A DNA stretch of 37,779 bases from contig CADEDG010000014.1 of assembly GCA_902826035.1 (NCBI GenBank), forward strand, positions 1-37,779. The letters run 5' to 3'. The notes beneath the pieces are model-generated. The model was given only the letters and a program-made list of their open reading frames with translations. It had not been told where the DNA came from and made no database searches. This document shows positions 17,374-25,704 of the stretch, piece by piece; position 1 is the first letter of the stretch, and each line of letters begins with the position of its first letter. A program made the translations under genes and the position numbers. Source of the stretch: an uncultured Alphaproteobacteria bacterium (GTDB lineage Bacteria > Pseudomonadota > Alphaproteobacteria > Caulobacterales > Aquidulcibacteraceae).

Positions 17374-18797
17374 ACGCCGATTGCGGCGCGGCGCGATACG
17401 CCATGTTCAGTCTTCGACCAATAATGCGGCAGCGCGATCAGTTCCAACAGGGCTCGCGCCGCCGCCAGGCTCGCCAGCGGCCAGTAAAGCGGCATAGTGA
17501 AAGCGGCGCGGGCGTGGCTCAGATTGCCAGAGAGCGCGCATGCGGTCAGCGCGGCGAAGGCGCCGACGCTATAGCCGGAGATCGCCAGCACCAAATCCGC
17601 CGGCCCGAGGAGATCGTAGGGCGTCAACGCCGCCGCAAGCAGCACGAACGCAAGCGGTCCGTGCGCGAACGCGGCGAGCACCCCCGTCGCCAGCACCAGC
17701 TGCATGGACACGAACGCGCCCAATCCCATCTCGCCCATGGTGCGCACGGGATCGCGCATCAGCACCAGCCAGGTCTGCATGTGGCCCTTGAGCCAGCGCG
17801 TGCGTTGGCTGAACCAGGCGCCGATCGTCACCGGCGCTTCCTCGGAGGTTGGCGGCGCAATCAGGCCGCAACGCAGGCCGAGACGCGCCAGACGGTAGCC
17901 TAGATCGGCGTCCTCGGTGACATTGAACGGATCCCAGCCGCCGGCTGCGCGCAGCGTCTCGGTCCGGAAATGATTGCTCGACCCGCCCAGCGGCATCGGC
18001 AAGCCGAGCCGCGTCAGCAGCGGCAGAATTTGCGCGAACTGAATGGCGTATTCGGCCGCGAACTGACGTGCGATCCACGCCGAGTCGGCATTGTCGATCG
18101 TCAGCGGCGCCTGCACGCAGGCCAGGTTTGCGTCTCCCGCCTCGAACGCAGCGGCTGCGGCGCGCAATTGCTGCGGGTGGGGACGATCTTCGGCGTCGTA
18201 GACGCCGACATAGGCGCCGCGCGCACGGGCGAGGCCGACATTAAGCGCCTTTGGCTTGGTGCGCGGTGCGGCGGGCGGAATCAGCAACACCTCGAAATGC
18301 GGCGCCGAAGCGAGCGCCAGCGCCGCGTTCTTCGTGGCTTCGTCATCCGCCTCAATCAGGAGTTTTACGTCCAACTGATGCTTTGGATAATCGAGCCGAT
18401 CGATTGCGGCGACGAGTTCGCCAACTACGTTGGCTTCGCGGTAAAGCGGGCAGAGCAGCGTGTACACCGGAGTGTCCCGGGGTGCAGGCGCTGTGGCGGG
18501 AAGCGGCGCCAAACTGGCGGCGGCGAACAATCGCCAGAAAATCGCCGCCGCGAACAACGAAAGCGCGAGCGCATGGAACACGCTGAATGTCGCTTGGGGC
18601 GCATAGGTCCAACCGAAGTAAAGACCAACGGCAAATGCCAGAAAGAACAGTATCTGAGTGATGTAGAGCGTCCGTCGCGCGGATAGGTGTGGACAAGTTG
18701 TTTGGAATCCCAAGCGCGCGCTTGTAAGCTCGTCGTCGCTGATCGGCGCCGAGTTCGTCCGCGCGCCGACAGCCGATCTCTCGCCATCCCCGCCCAT
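17319..18797 (-). CDS. membrane glycosyltransferase, family 2 (XagB/CelA-like)
   Basis: 492 residues. Two membrane helices (about 45-95) precede a GT-A catalytic domain, and at least three hydrophobic segments follow (about 345-470). The processive-type set of motifs is complete: EADDE and YDAEDRPHP (metal/UDP-binding acids), TEDADLGYRL (catalytic Asp) and QRTRWLKG (the Q-x-x-R-W motif). PLGGSSNHFRTE is the acceptor region. This pattern fits inner-membrane synthases such as XagB that build exopolysaccharide or adhesin sugars. No PilZ domain or partner export genes are present. ATG 18797 was taken; the first 35 residues look disordered, so a later start is possible. Confidence 0.88.
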   Translation of the reverse strand: MGGDGERSAVGARTNSAPISDDELTSARLGFQTTCPHLSARRTLYITQILFFLAFAVGLYFGWTYAPQATFSVFHALALSLFAAAIFWRLFAAASLAPLPATAPAPRDTPVYTLLCPLYREANVVGELVAAIDRLDYPKHQLDVKLLIEADDEATKNAALALASAPHFEVLLIPPAAPRTKPKALNVGLARARGAYVGVYDAEDRPHPQQLRAAAAAFEAGDANLACVQAPLTIDNADSAWIARQFAAEYAIQFAQILPLLTRLGLPMPLGGSSNHFRTETLRAAGGWDPFNVTEDADLGYRLARLGLRCGLIAPPTSEEAPVTIGAWFSQRTRWLKGHMQTWLVLMRDPVRTMGEMGLGAFVSMQLVLATGVLAAFAHGPLAFVLLAAALTPYDLLGPADLVLAISGYSVGAFAALTACALSGNLSHARAAFTMPLYWPLASLAAARALLELIALPHYWSKTEHGVSRRAAIGVQRSTRNSVHMASTSASA

Positions 18798-18875
18798 GAC
18801 GGTAAGAAGTGGAACTTGACCCGGCGATACAACCGCGTTTGGGTTGTCGGACGCAACCCCAGGTCAAGTCGGAAA

Positions 18876-19658
18876 TCAGGGCAAGGCCTCGCGAGCGGCC
18901 CCAGCTGCAGCGCGCGGGCCGTCCACCTCCAGGGTCCGTCTGATCCGGTTTGCCAGATCGCTGCTATGGCGCTCTAGTGCACCGCCGGGGCGCATCGTTT
19001 GGATCCTCGCAAGCATTTGCGCCGCACGCGCATGATGTCGCGGCGCGTCCAGCAGCAGCAATGCAACGGCGTAGTGGAGAGCGATGATCGGATTGTCTGG
19101 CGCCGATCTTTGCGCGCGATCGAAAGCCGCGAGGCCTTGACTCAGGTTGGCGCCATAGATCATCGCGCCGAGGCCGCCGCCGCGGCGAAGCACTTCCAGA
19201 TGCCAAACCCCCAAGAGCGCGAGCGCCTCGGCATTGTCAGGTGCGATGCTCAGGGCCTCGTCGATCAGTCGTTTGCCGCGCTGCGCGTACCCACCGGCGA
19301 ACGCTTGTGTCAACGAGGCGCGCCTGCTGCGAATGCCAGAGATCGCCGCAAGCTGCAGGCGCGCATCAATAGAGCCAGGATCGAGGACGAGCGCATCGCG
19401 CGCGCTGCGCTCGGCCCGCTCCATTGTGGCGGGCAGATCGTCGCAGCCGCTGTGGGTTACGCAAGCGGCAATCAGCGCGCGCGCTGAAAACGCAAGCGCT
19501 TCCGAAGAATTGGTTTGGCGCTGGGCGAGCTCGGCGGCGGCGACATAACGTCCGTCTGTAAAGAGGTGGAGCGCGGCGCCAGGGGGGTCGGCGCGGGCGG
19601 GCGCGCTCACCAAGGCGAGTATGAGCAACGCTGCCCGCAGGGTGGCGCGAAGTCGCAT
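18876..19658 (-). CDS. secreted TPR-like protein
   Basis: 260 residues. The N-terminus MRLRATLRAALLILALVSAP is a signal peptide with a cut likely after ARA. The rest is alanine-rich helices in tandem, with TPR-like pairs such as SARDALVLDPGSIDARLQLA, DEALSIAPDNAEALALLGVW and FDRAQRSAPDNPIIALHYAV, i.e. about three repeats with the A-x-x-x-P-x-x motif. It is probably a periplasmic scaffold for protein contacts. One more cysteine pair (ACVTHSGCDD) may form a disulfide. It lies 78 nt after the glycosyltransferase start on the same strand; a link is possible but unproven. Confidence 0.65.
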   Translation of the reverse strand: MRLRATLRAALLILALVSAPARADPPGAALHLFTDGRYVAAAELAQRQTNSSEALAFSARALIAACVTHSGCDDLPATMERAERSARDALVLDPGSIDARLQLAAISGIRSRRASLTQAFAGGYAQRGKRLIDEALSIAPDNAEALALLGVWHLEVLRRGGGLGAMIYGANLSQGLAAFDRAQRSAPDNPIIALHYAVALLLLDAPRHHARAAQMLARIQTMRPGGALERHSSDLANRIRRTLEVDGPRAAAGAAREALP

Positions 19659-19709
19659 CGGAGCTGGAGCATGGCGAGTCGGCGCGTTCTGGTAAAGCGC
19701 GAATGCTCG

Positions 19710-20960
19710 TCAGCCGCGTCGCGCCGAGAAATGGAACAATCCGTCCCAGGCTGTGTCCAGGCATGCGAGCGCCTCCGGCGGCGGGACGGCCCGGTAGGCA
19801 CCGCCATCGCGCGCCACTAGGCCCAGTCGCTCGAGCTTTCCTAACGCGTCGTGAATCTCGAAATTGATCTCCAGCTTGAAGCGCTCGCGCAGGAACGATT
19901 CCGCGGTGCGGTCTATCTCGGTCTTGCTCAGCGGTCGCTCCGAACGCCGTAGCGCCCAATAGGCGAGCAGCGCTTCCTTGGCGTCCTGGTCCTCGCCGGC
20001 GCCGACCAGCAGATCGATTACGCCGGCATTGTTGGCGAGATTGCGGAAATAGATCGTATCCGCCAATTGCTTTTGGTAGCGCAGGCTCTGTGCTTCAAAC
20101 TTGAGCCGCTGTCGCATCACAAAGGCGCCGACGGCGACAAGGCCGGAGATCGCCGCCAACGCGCGCTTGAGGTCGCTATCCTCGATGACGCCGTGCGCGC
20201 CGAAATAGGCGGCGAGCACCGCGGCGATAACGCCAATCGCCGGCAACAGGTTCAGCATGACCGGCGCGCCCGCCACGATCGCAGGCGCCACCAACCAGAA
20301 TTGGTCCGCCGGCAGCATCGCGGGTTTCGCGCCGGGATGCAGCGTCACCAGTTCCGGTGCGGCGATTCCGCGGAAGTGCTTCAAGAGTGTGGCGCCTGGG
20401 CGCATGCCCCGGCGCATACGTGCGAGCCGGCGACTGTCGCGGCGGCGGATCTCGTCCTCGCCCTGAAAGCTCACCACCACCACCACGTCGCGCAGCACTT
20501 GGGTCTGGATGCGGCGCTTGCCCAGGCCAAACCAGGACGTGCGTACGATTTCCTCGTCGTGGGCGCCGCGCGAGAAATAGCGAATACGGCGAATGCCGCT
20601 TGCATTGGGGCGAATGGAGAGTCCGGTGAGCAGGCGGGTCGCGTCTTGCGTCTGTACGTCGCTTGGGTCCATCTCCTCGAAATTGGCGCGAGCCAGCGCC
20701 TCACCGAGCGCGCCCTCGAATGCGTCGAGCGCCGCAAGGCTCTGATCTCGGCGCAATTCCGGTGCATCCGGATCAAGCGGATCGTAGAGCGCCTTGAGCG
20801 CTTCCAGCCGCGCATGCGCCTCATGGTGCAAGAGCGCGTCGAGCATGGCGCAGACATCAGCCATCGGATCGCCGGGCGCGCCGAGCGCCCCGATCAACTC
20901 ATTCTCGCGGACGGCGATGAAGCCGTCCCGGCGCTTGGCTTGGTCTGTCCCCTCAGACAT
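19710..20960 (-). CDS. DUF3754 (TMEM143-like) membrane protein
   Basis: 416 residues. The C-terminal third has the DUF3754 signature: TIYFRNLANNAGVIDLLVGA, then DAKEALLAYWALRRS and FEIHDALGKLERLGLV. Two hydrophobic hairpin segments lie at about 222-278 (LVAPAIVAGAPVMLNLLPAI and AISGLVAVGAFVM). The N-terminal half (about 120-200) holds the basic stretch RRRDSRRLARMRRGMRPG. The family includes mitochondrial TMEM143 and many bacterial proteins; its function is not known. The final KLERLGLVARDGG segment resembles a winged-helix. ATG 20960 faces the C13 peptidase gene across 68 nt, a probable shared promoter region. Confidence 0.8.
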   Translation of the reverse strand: MSEGTDQAKRRDGFIAVRENELIGALGAPGDPMADVCAMLDALLHHEAHARLEALKALYDPLDPDAPELRRDQSLAALDAFEGALGEALARANFEEMDPSDVQTQDATRLLTGLSIRPNASGIRRIRYFSRGAHDEEIVRTSWFGLGKRRIQTQVLRDVVVVVSFQGEDEIRRRDSRRLARMRRGMRPGATLLKHFRGIAAPELVTLHPGAKPAMLPADQFWLVAPAIVAGAPVMLNLLPAIGVIAAVLAAYFGAHGVIEDSDLKRALAAISGLVAVGAFVMRQRLKFEAQSLRYQKQLADTIYFRNLANNAGVIDLLVGAGEDQDAKEALLAYWALRRSERPLSKTEIDRTAESFLRERFKLEINFEIHDALGKLERLGLVARDGGAYRAVPPPEALACLDTAWDGLFHFSARRG

Positions 20961-21028
20961 AAAGGCGACGCTAGCCCAGATCGGGCTGGCAAGCTATGCG
21001 GGATGTTAGAAGGGTTGAGGAACGCACA

Positions 21029-21910
21029 ATGAACCGTTCGTGGGCGCTCGCCGCGCTGTTTCTGACGCTCTCGCTGGGCCCGGTCTCCGCCCAGCCGCAA
21101 CGCGATCCCTTGGCGGCGCTCAACGGCCTGTTTGGGTCGGTGGCGGTGGCCCCGCCGCCCGCAGAAGCAGCGCGGCTGGCAGGGCTGATGGGAGAATCTC
21201 TCGCTGCACTGCAGCCCCAGCGGCCAGGGCAGCTCGACGTTTACTTGCTTGCGGCCTCGCTCTGGGGCGAACCGGTGTTCGAACGTGAAGCCACCCAAGC
21301 TGCCGACATCCTGCGTCAGCATTTCGATCTCGCTGGGCGCAGCATTGTATTGAGCGCGGGCGGGCAGGGCGAGCGCCGCTACCCCGCCGCCTCCCCGGAG
21401 AATATCTCCGCAGCGATCGGGCGCATTGGCGCGTTGATCGATCCGACCGAAGACATGGTGGTGATTTTCCTCACCTCGCACGGACGTCCAGACGGCGCTA
21501 TTGCGTTCAGCGAAACCAACCGCATGGCGGCCGCGCTGCGCCCGGTACACATGCGCGATCTGCTCAGTCAGGCGAACGTGCGCAATCGTGTGGTCATTGT
21601 TTCATCTTGTTTCGCCGGCGCTTTCATCGCTCCCCTCATCGACGAGAACACGATCGTGCTGACCGCCGCCGCCGCGGACCGAACCTCGTTTGGGTGCCGC
21701 CCGCAGAACGAATGGACCTTCTTCGGTGACGCTTATTTCAACCACGCAGTGCGCGGAGGCGCCGGTCTGGTGCCAGCGTTCGATCAGGCCAAGCGGCTCA
21801 TCGAAGGTTGGGAGCGCGAACAAAATTTGACGCCCCCCTCCAATCCGCAGCGTTACATCGGCGCCCGCGCCGATTCCATGCTGCGTCGCGCCGAAAACGC
21901 TGCGCACTGA
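21029..21910 (+). CDS. secreted legumain-like (C13) cysteine peptidase
   Basis: 293 residues from ATG 21029, preceded by GAGG. A signal peptide (LAALFLTLSLGPVSA) directs export. The caspase-like fold of clan CD is visible: strand DMVVIFLTSHG with catalytic His151, then RVVIVSSCFAGAF with catalytic Cys194, at the spacing expected for peptidase family C13. Bacterial members of this group are usually uncharacterised, while legumains cleave after Asn and GPI transamidases process C-termini. The specificity here cannot be read from sequence. The stop is 3 nt from the convergent SDR stop. Confidence 0.85.
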   Translation: MNRSWALAALFLTLSLGPVSAQPQRDPLAALNGLFGSVAVAPPPAEAARLAGLMGESLAALQPQRPGQLDVYLLAASLWGEPVFEREATQAADILRQHFDLAGRSIVLSAGGQGERRYPAASPENISAAIGRIGALIDPTEDMVVIFLTSHGRPDGAIAFSETNRMAAALRPVHMRDLLSQANVRNRVVIVSSCFAGAFIAPLIDENTIVLTAAAADRTSFGCRPQNEWTFFGDAYFNHAVRGGAGLVPAFDQAKRLIEGWEREQNLTPPSNPQRYIGARADSMLRRAENAAH

Positions 21911-21913
21911 GGC

Positions 21914-22621
21914 CTATTGCCTCCCCGCGATCGGCACCGCTGCGCCCGTCACCGCGCCGGCCTCGCGCGACAGCAAGAAGGCGACCACCGCCGCGATCTG
22001 GGTCGGCTGTATCCAAATGGAGAAGTCGGCGTCTGGCATGGCTGCACGATTTTGCGGCGTATCGATTGTGCCGGGCATGATGCAGTTCGCCGTAATACCG
22101 CTGGTCTTGTTCTCTTCCGATATCGCCTCGGTGATGCGCAGCACAGCCGCCTTGGACGCCGCATAGACGCTGGCCCCGGCGAAGCTCCTGGCCCCGGCGC
22201 CGGCGGCGACATGAACGATGCGGCCGTAGCCTTGCGCGGTCATGACCGGAAGAACTGCCTCCGAAAGGCGCAGCGCCGAAAGTGCGTTCAAGTCCATGAG
22301 AAAGGACCAATCTTCAGCCGCCCCGTCGATCACGTTGGCAGTCTTGAACGTCCCAACCGTGTTGGCGAGGCCATCGACGCGCCCAAAGCGTGCGTGGCTC
22401 TCCTGGGCGATACGCGTCGCGCCGTCTCTGCTGCGCACGTCGGCGCCGGCGACGATTAACGGGTCCCCGCCAATTCGATCGGCAATTTCCTTCAACGGCT
22501 CTTCGCGCATGTCGGCAAGCGCGAGATTAGCGCCGAGCCGCGCCAAGGTCTCCGCGATCGCCGTGCCGAGATTGCCGGCCGCGCCGGTGACGATGATGGT
22601 TTGGCCGGTGAAATCGCGCAT
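21914..22621 (-). CDS. SDR family oxidoreductase
   Basis: 235 residues. The Rossmann motif is TGAAGNLG (residues 12-19), followed by Tyr153 and Lys157 in the Y-x-x-x-K motif (VYAASK). In the classical tetrad a Ser sits 13 residues before the Tyr; here that place is Ala140 (HVAAGAGARS). Loss of this Ser is also seen in the subgroup that ends with DTPQNRAAMPDADFS-like sequence, so it may be a family trait rather than decay. The enzyme should still bind NAD(P). The substrate is unknown. ATG 22621 gives a normal N-terminus. Confidence 0.85.
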   Translation of the reverse strand: MRDFTGQTIIVTGAAGNLGTAIAETLARLGANLALADMREEPLKEIADRIGGDPLIVAGADVRSRDGATRIAQESHARFGRVDGLANTVGTFKTANVIDGAAEDWSFLMDLNALSALRLSEAVLPVMTAQGYGRIVHVAAGAGARSFAGASVYAASKAAVLRITEAISEENKTSGITANCIMPGTIDTPQNRAAMPDADFSIWIQPTQIAAVVAFLLSREAGAVTGAAVPIAGRQ

Positions 22622-22721
22622 GAACGCCGATGCTTTCCTAGAGGCGGTGAATCTGCTTCACACCCGCTTCTCTCGTTCCGACGATTGCCTGGATCGGATC
22701 GGCATGTATACCCCGAACTTA

Positions 22722-23450
22722 CTATCGGCTCCTATACTTAAGGCCGATGCTGGTCTCGGGCCAGGTCAGCTGGCGATCGATTGCTGCGTCCCTAGTCCAA
22801 TAGCGCATTTCGGCGCCGCGCGACGTGAGTTCAACCTGTGCGATGCTCTTCGTCCGTGAGTGGTCGCGCATCATCATCGGCGCCCAGGCGTCGTTGGCGC
22901 GTACGCGCCGGCTATGAAACGTAGCAATCTTATCGATTGCGTCGTCGCGCTCCGCCCAGGTCTCGCGAAAGAGCGCCTCGCGTTGCGCGGCAACCTCGTC
23001 GAAATGCCATGATGACGATGTTAACATCATGATCTCGCCTAGTGGAGTGATCTCGCCTTGCCTAAGGTGGGAGCCCGTCCAATCCAGGCGCGTTGCGGCG
23101 TGCTCGCCAATGGCGAGGCATGTAAAGGGAAGATAGTCGCGGTGATCGAGCGCAATGAGGGCGTCGTAGGCTGTGTTTAGCGACGACCCACGCATCGCTT
23201 CCAGGACAATTTTTCCTCGGCTCATGCGGCCAGCTGGCGCTGCATCGTAGCGGTTGAGCAGGCAGGCGACGACGCCGTGACAATTCACGCCAATCCATGT
23301 GCCCCCCGCTTGAAGGTCCCTTGGCGCGACGAACGGGTATTCTGCGCTTTCCCAAAGCGTCGGCGGGACTTCTTCGCGCGCTGCGCTGTCGTCACGATTC
23401 ATCGTAACTAATACGCGCCTGTCGTCTCTGTGAACCGTGAGTGTGCACAT
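22722..23450 (-). CDS. NRDE/TANGO2 family protein
   Basis: 242 residues. The N-terminus MCTLTVHRDD followed by VLVTMNRDDSAAR is the NRDE signature, with Cys2 available as N-terminal nucleophile after Met removal, as in Ntn-type hydrolases. WIGVNCHGVVACLLNRY and RGKIVLEAM match the next conserved blocks. The eukaryotic homologue TANGO2 has been linked to haem and lipid handling; the bacterial role is unsettled. ATG 23450 is fixed by the conserved N-terminus. The pseudogene before it on this strand ends 11 nt upstream. Confidence 0.87.
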   Translation of the reverse strand: MCTLTVHRDDRRVLVTMNRDDSAAREEVPPTLWESAEYPFVAPRDLQAGGTWIGVNCHGVVACLLNRYDAAPAGRMSRGKIVLEAMRGSSLNTAYDALIALDHRDYLPFTCLAIGEHAATRLDWTGSHLRQGEITPLGEIMMLTSSSWHFDEVAAQREALFRETWAERDDAIDKIATFHSRRVRANDAWAPMMMRDHSRTKSIAQVELTSRGAEMRYWTRDAAIDRQLTWPETSIGLKYRSR

Positions 23451-23461
23451 CGCCGCGTCGC

Positions 23462-24088
23462 CTAGGGGTGCGCGTCAGGGGCAAGATGGCCCGTGGTAGC
23501 CATGACACCGCCAGCGGCCTCGTGCATGATGAACCCTTCCTCGTCCTTCTCCCACGGCGTGGCTTGTAGCACACGCATTGTCTCCGCACAGCCTGCATCC
23601 CACCGGGTCCGGATGCCGGAGGCGTTGAAGTCGATATCCTTGGAATGGTCCTCGCCGTGGCCCCTCGGTGCGAGCGGGCGCACGACATGCATGCGAATGA
23701 GGCAACCGTGCTTCATTAGAGATTCTTCCCGAGTTCAGCCTTGCTGCAGAAGCCTGCACGTTCGGTGCCGAGCGGAATGTCTGGTCCCGCAGACGCAAGC
23801 GGGTTCGGCGAGAAAAACCCGCGCAAACTTGGGCCATATCATGAAGTTTGCGGCGGTCGCGCCGATGAACGGCATGTATGAGCGCGCGTCGGATACACCC
23901 CCCCGATCCATGCTGCGCCAAAATTCGCGCAGACGGATAATCCGGTTTTCCGGCGTGTTGCCAGCGATGAGCGCCGCACTAATCGCGCCGATAGACGTAG
24001 CGATCACCCAGTCGGGCTCAAGTCCAGCTGCGAGCATCGCCTGATAGACGCCGGCTTGGTAGGCCCCCAGTGCGCCGCCGCCCTGCAA
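23462..24088 (-). pseudogene. broken patatin-like phospholipase (DUF3734 type)
   Basis: Three pieces of one patatin gene survive. The first (24088 to about 23820) carries the oxyanion motif QGGGALGAYQAG and the nucleophile box GTSIG in the form ATSIGAISAAL. At the A5/C3 run near 23813-23820 the frame shifts: GFFSPNPLASAGPDIP and ERAGFC continue in another frame to a TAA at 23716-23718. The expected central part with the catalytic Asp (D-G-G/A) is then absent, and the C-terminal piece MKHGCLIRMHVVRPLAP with DIDFNASGIRTRWDAG resumes at 23716. From usual family length (about 350-380 residues) roughly 150 residues are missing. It lies just after bdhA, the common partner of this patatin, which may act on polyhydroxybutyrate or lipids. 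Loss of function is nearly certain. Confidence 0.82.
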
Positions 24089-24140
24089 AACTCTCGCATA
24101 ATTGTTGGCTTTCTCTCGCTTTACTCAAACGCCATTCGGA

Positions 24141-24929
24141 TCAGTGTGCCGTCCAGCCGCCATCTACCGGCAGGGAAGTTCCGGTGATTTGCGCGGCTGC
24201 ATCTGTGCAAAGGAAAACAGCGAGCGCGCCGAGCTGGGCGGTGGTCACGAACTGCTTTGTCGCCTGCGCGGCCAGCAGCACGTCGCGCACGACGGCCTCT
24301 TCGCTAATGCCTCTGGCGCGCGCAGTGTCTGGGATCTGCTTCTCGACCAGCGGGGTCAGCACGTAGCCAGGGCAAATGGCGTTGCTGGTGATTCCGTGTT
24401 CGGCGCCCTCGAGCGCTATAGTCTTGGTGAACCCAACAATTCCGTGCTTTGCGGCGACGTAAGCCGACTTGAACGGCGACGCGACCAAACCATGCGCGGA
24501 GGCGATGTTGATGATGCGACCCCATTTGTGCGCTTTCATGTCCGCGAACGTCGCGCGCGTGAGGTGAAAGGCGCTGGAGAGATTGATGGCGATGATCGCG
24601 TCCCACTTCTCTGGCGGAAAGTCTTCTATGGGGGAGACGTGCTGGATGCCGGCATTGTTGACGACGATGTCAATCGACCCGAATGCGGCCGCAGCGTCGT
24701 TCGCCATGGCGGCGATCTCCGCGGGCTTGGTCATGTCAGCGCCATTGTAGATCGCCTTGACGCTGTGCTCGGCGGCGACCCTTGCGCGCACGCGCTCGAT
24801 AACGTCGGCCGGTCCGAACCCGTTCAGCATGACGTTGGCGCCGGCGCCTGCGAGCGCTTCGGCAACGCCAAGCCCGATGCCGCTGGTCGAGCCGGTGACG
24901 ATCGCGTTTTTTCTCTCAAGCGTGCGCAT
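24141..24929 (-). CDS. bdhA: 3-hydroxybutyrate dehydrogenase
   Basis: 262 residues, the usual length. This SDR enzyme interconverts D-3-hydroxybutyrate and acetoacetate with NAD in polyhydroxybutyrate turnover. Seen: TGSTSGIG (12-19), NNAG (91-94), the catalytic Ser144, Tyr157 and Lys161 (NIASAHG, YVAAKHG), and the BdhA-specific stretch ICPGYVLTPLVEKQIPD plus LPVDGGWTAH at the C-terminus. ATG 24929 is followed by a typical short N-terminus. The patatin remnant lies 52 nt downstream on the same strand, consistent with a former bdhA-patatin operon. Confidence 0.93.
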   Translation of the reverse strand: MRTLERKNAIVTGSTSGIGLGVAEALAGAGANVMLNGFGPADVIERVRARVAAEHSVKAIYNGADMTKPAEIAAMANDAAAAFGSIDIVVNNAGIQHVSPIEDFPPEKWDAIIAINLSSAFHLTRATFADMKAHKWGRIINIASAHGLVASPFKSAYVAAKHGIVGFTKTIALEGAEHGITSNAICPGYVLTPLVEKQIPDTARARGISEEAVVRDVLLAAQATKQFVTTAQLGALAVFLCTDAAAQITGTSLPVDGGWTAH

Positions 24930-25025
24930 GGATGTGCTCCGTTAGTGCTGAATTGTCTTGCGGCAGTCCCTGCGCCAGCAGCGCCGCCAGCGCAAGCGCC
25001 GCACCGGCGCCTGCGGCGCAGCCAA

Positions 25026-25403
25026 GCCATCATCGGGCCTGAGGCGCACGCAAAAAACTTTAGCCTGCTGATCGACGTTCAGGGCCGCTACCGTTTGGCG
25101 CCGCTCTACGACATCAACAGCATGCTGCCTTACGACCTCGAGAAAGCCCGAAAGCTGGCGATGACGATTGGCGGGGAAGGGCGTTGGCACAGCATCGCCC
25201 CCGTGCATTGGGAAAAGGCCGCGCGCGCGTGCGGCTATCCTCCCGCCGAAGCATTGGCGCACGTGCGCGACATCGTCATGCGCGCGCCCAAAGAGGCGCA
25301 TCGGCAACTGGCCGCGTGCCGCAAGGCGGGCCTCGCCACACCGGTTCTGAAACGTCTGGTCGATGGTTTGGAGTGGCGCTGCGCTGACCTCGAGAAGGAA
25401 TGA
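25026..25403 (+). pseudogene. HipA kinase C-terminal remnant
   Basis: About 125 codons match only the C-terminal domain of HipA-type Ser/Thr kinases (toxins of HipBA modules). They contain AHAKNFSLL (catalytic loop region), RLAPLYDINSMLPY (metal-binding Asp region), LAMTIGGEG and a helical end with HWEKAARACGYPP. Homology begins abruptly at AIIGPEAHAKNF. The residue before AHAKNFS, usually Asp in this loop, is Glu. The N-terminal two thirds, including the ATP-binding part, and any hipB partner are absent, and there is no plausible start codon with a ribosome site. I infer a dead fragment. It lies 54 nt from the 3' end of tRNA-Met. Confidence 0.78.
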
Positions 25404-25456
25404 GGTGTCAAAACACACTCTAGACACGTGGCGGCGACGCTAACGCGTTGAATTTG

Positions 25457-25533
25457 TGGTGGTGGCGGGTGGACTTGAACCACCTACCTTGGGGTTATGA
25501 ATCCCACGCTCTAACCAGATGAGCTACGCCACC
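25457..25533 (-). tRNA. tRNA-Met (anticodon CAT)
   Basis: On the minus strand the acceptor stem GGTGGCG (25527-25533) pairs with CGCCACC (25461-25467). The D arm contains AGCTCATCTGGTTAGAGC. The anticodon loop TTCATAA sits in a GGGAT/ACCCC-type stem, giving CAT. The T arm contains GGTTCAAGTCC, and CCA is encoded at 25457-25459. The A-rich loop and lack of the initiator C1-A72 mismatch favour elongator Met; an Ile2 tRNA with modified CAT cannot be fully excluded. Confidence 0.92.
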
Positions 25534-25704
25534 GAAGGGCGGGAGACATATAGCCGGGAGGCCGCCCCCGCAAGCCGCTCAGCGCGCTACGGCAGGCAAT
25601 CAGCAAGATTTTTGCGTATCGCCAAGGCGTTTGTACTTTTCACCCCAGCAGGCAGGCTTATGTGTGGCAGGGTAATGTGAGAAAGCCGTCCGGGAGGGAC
25701 AGTT

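Noticed and set aside
24930..25025. Possible N-terminal part of a hipA gene between bdhA and the HipA fragment
   Set aside because: The translation in the HipA frame is Ala/Pro/Arg-rich and low in complexity, with no HipA motif; homology starts sharply at about 25026.
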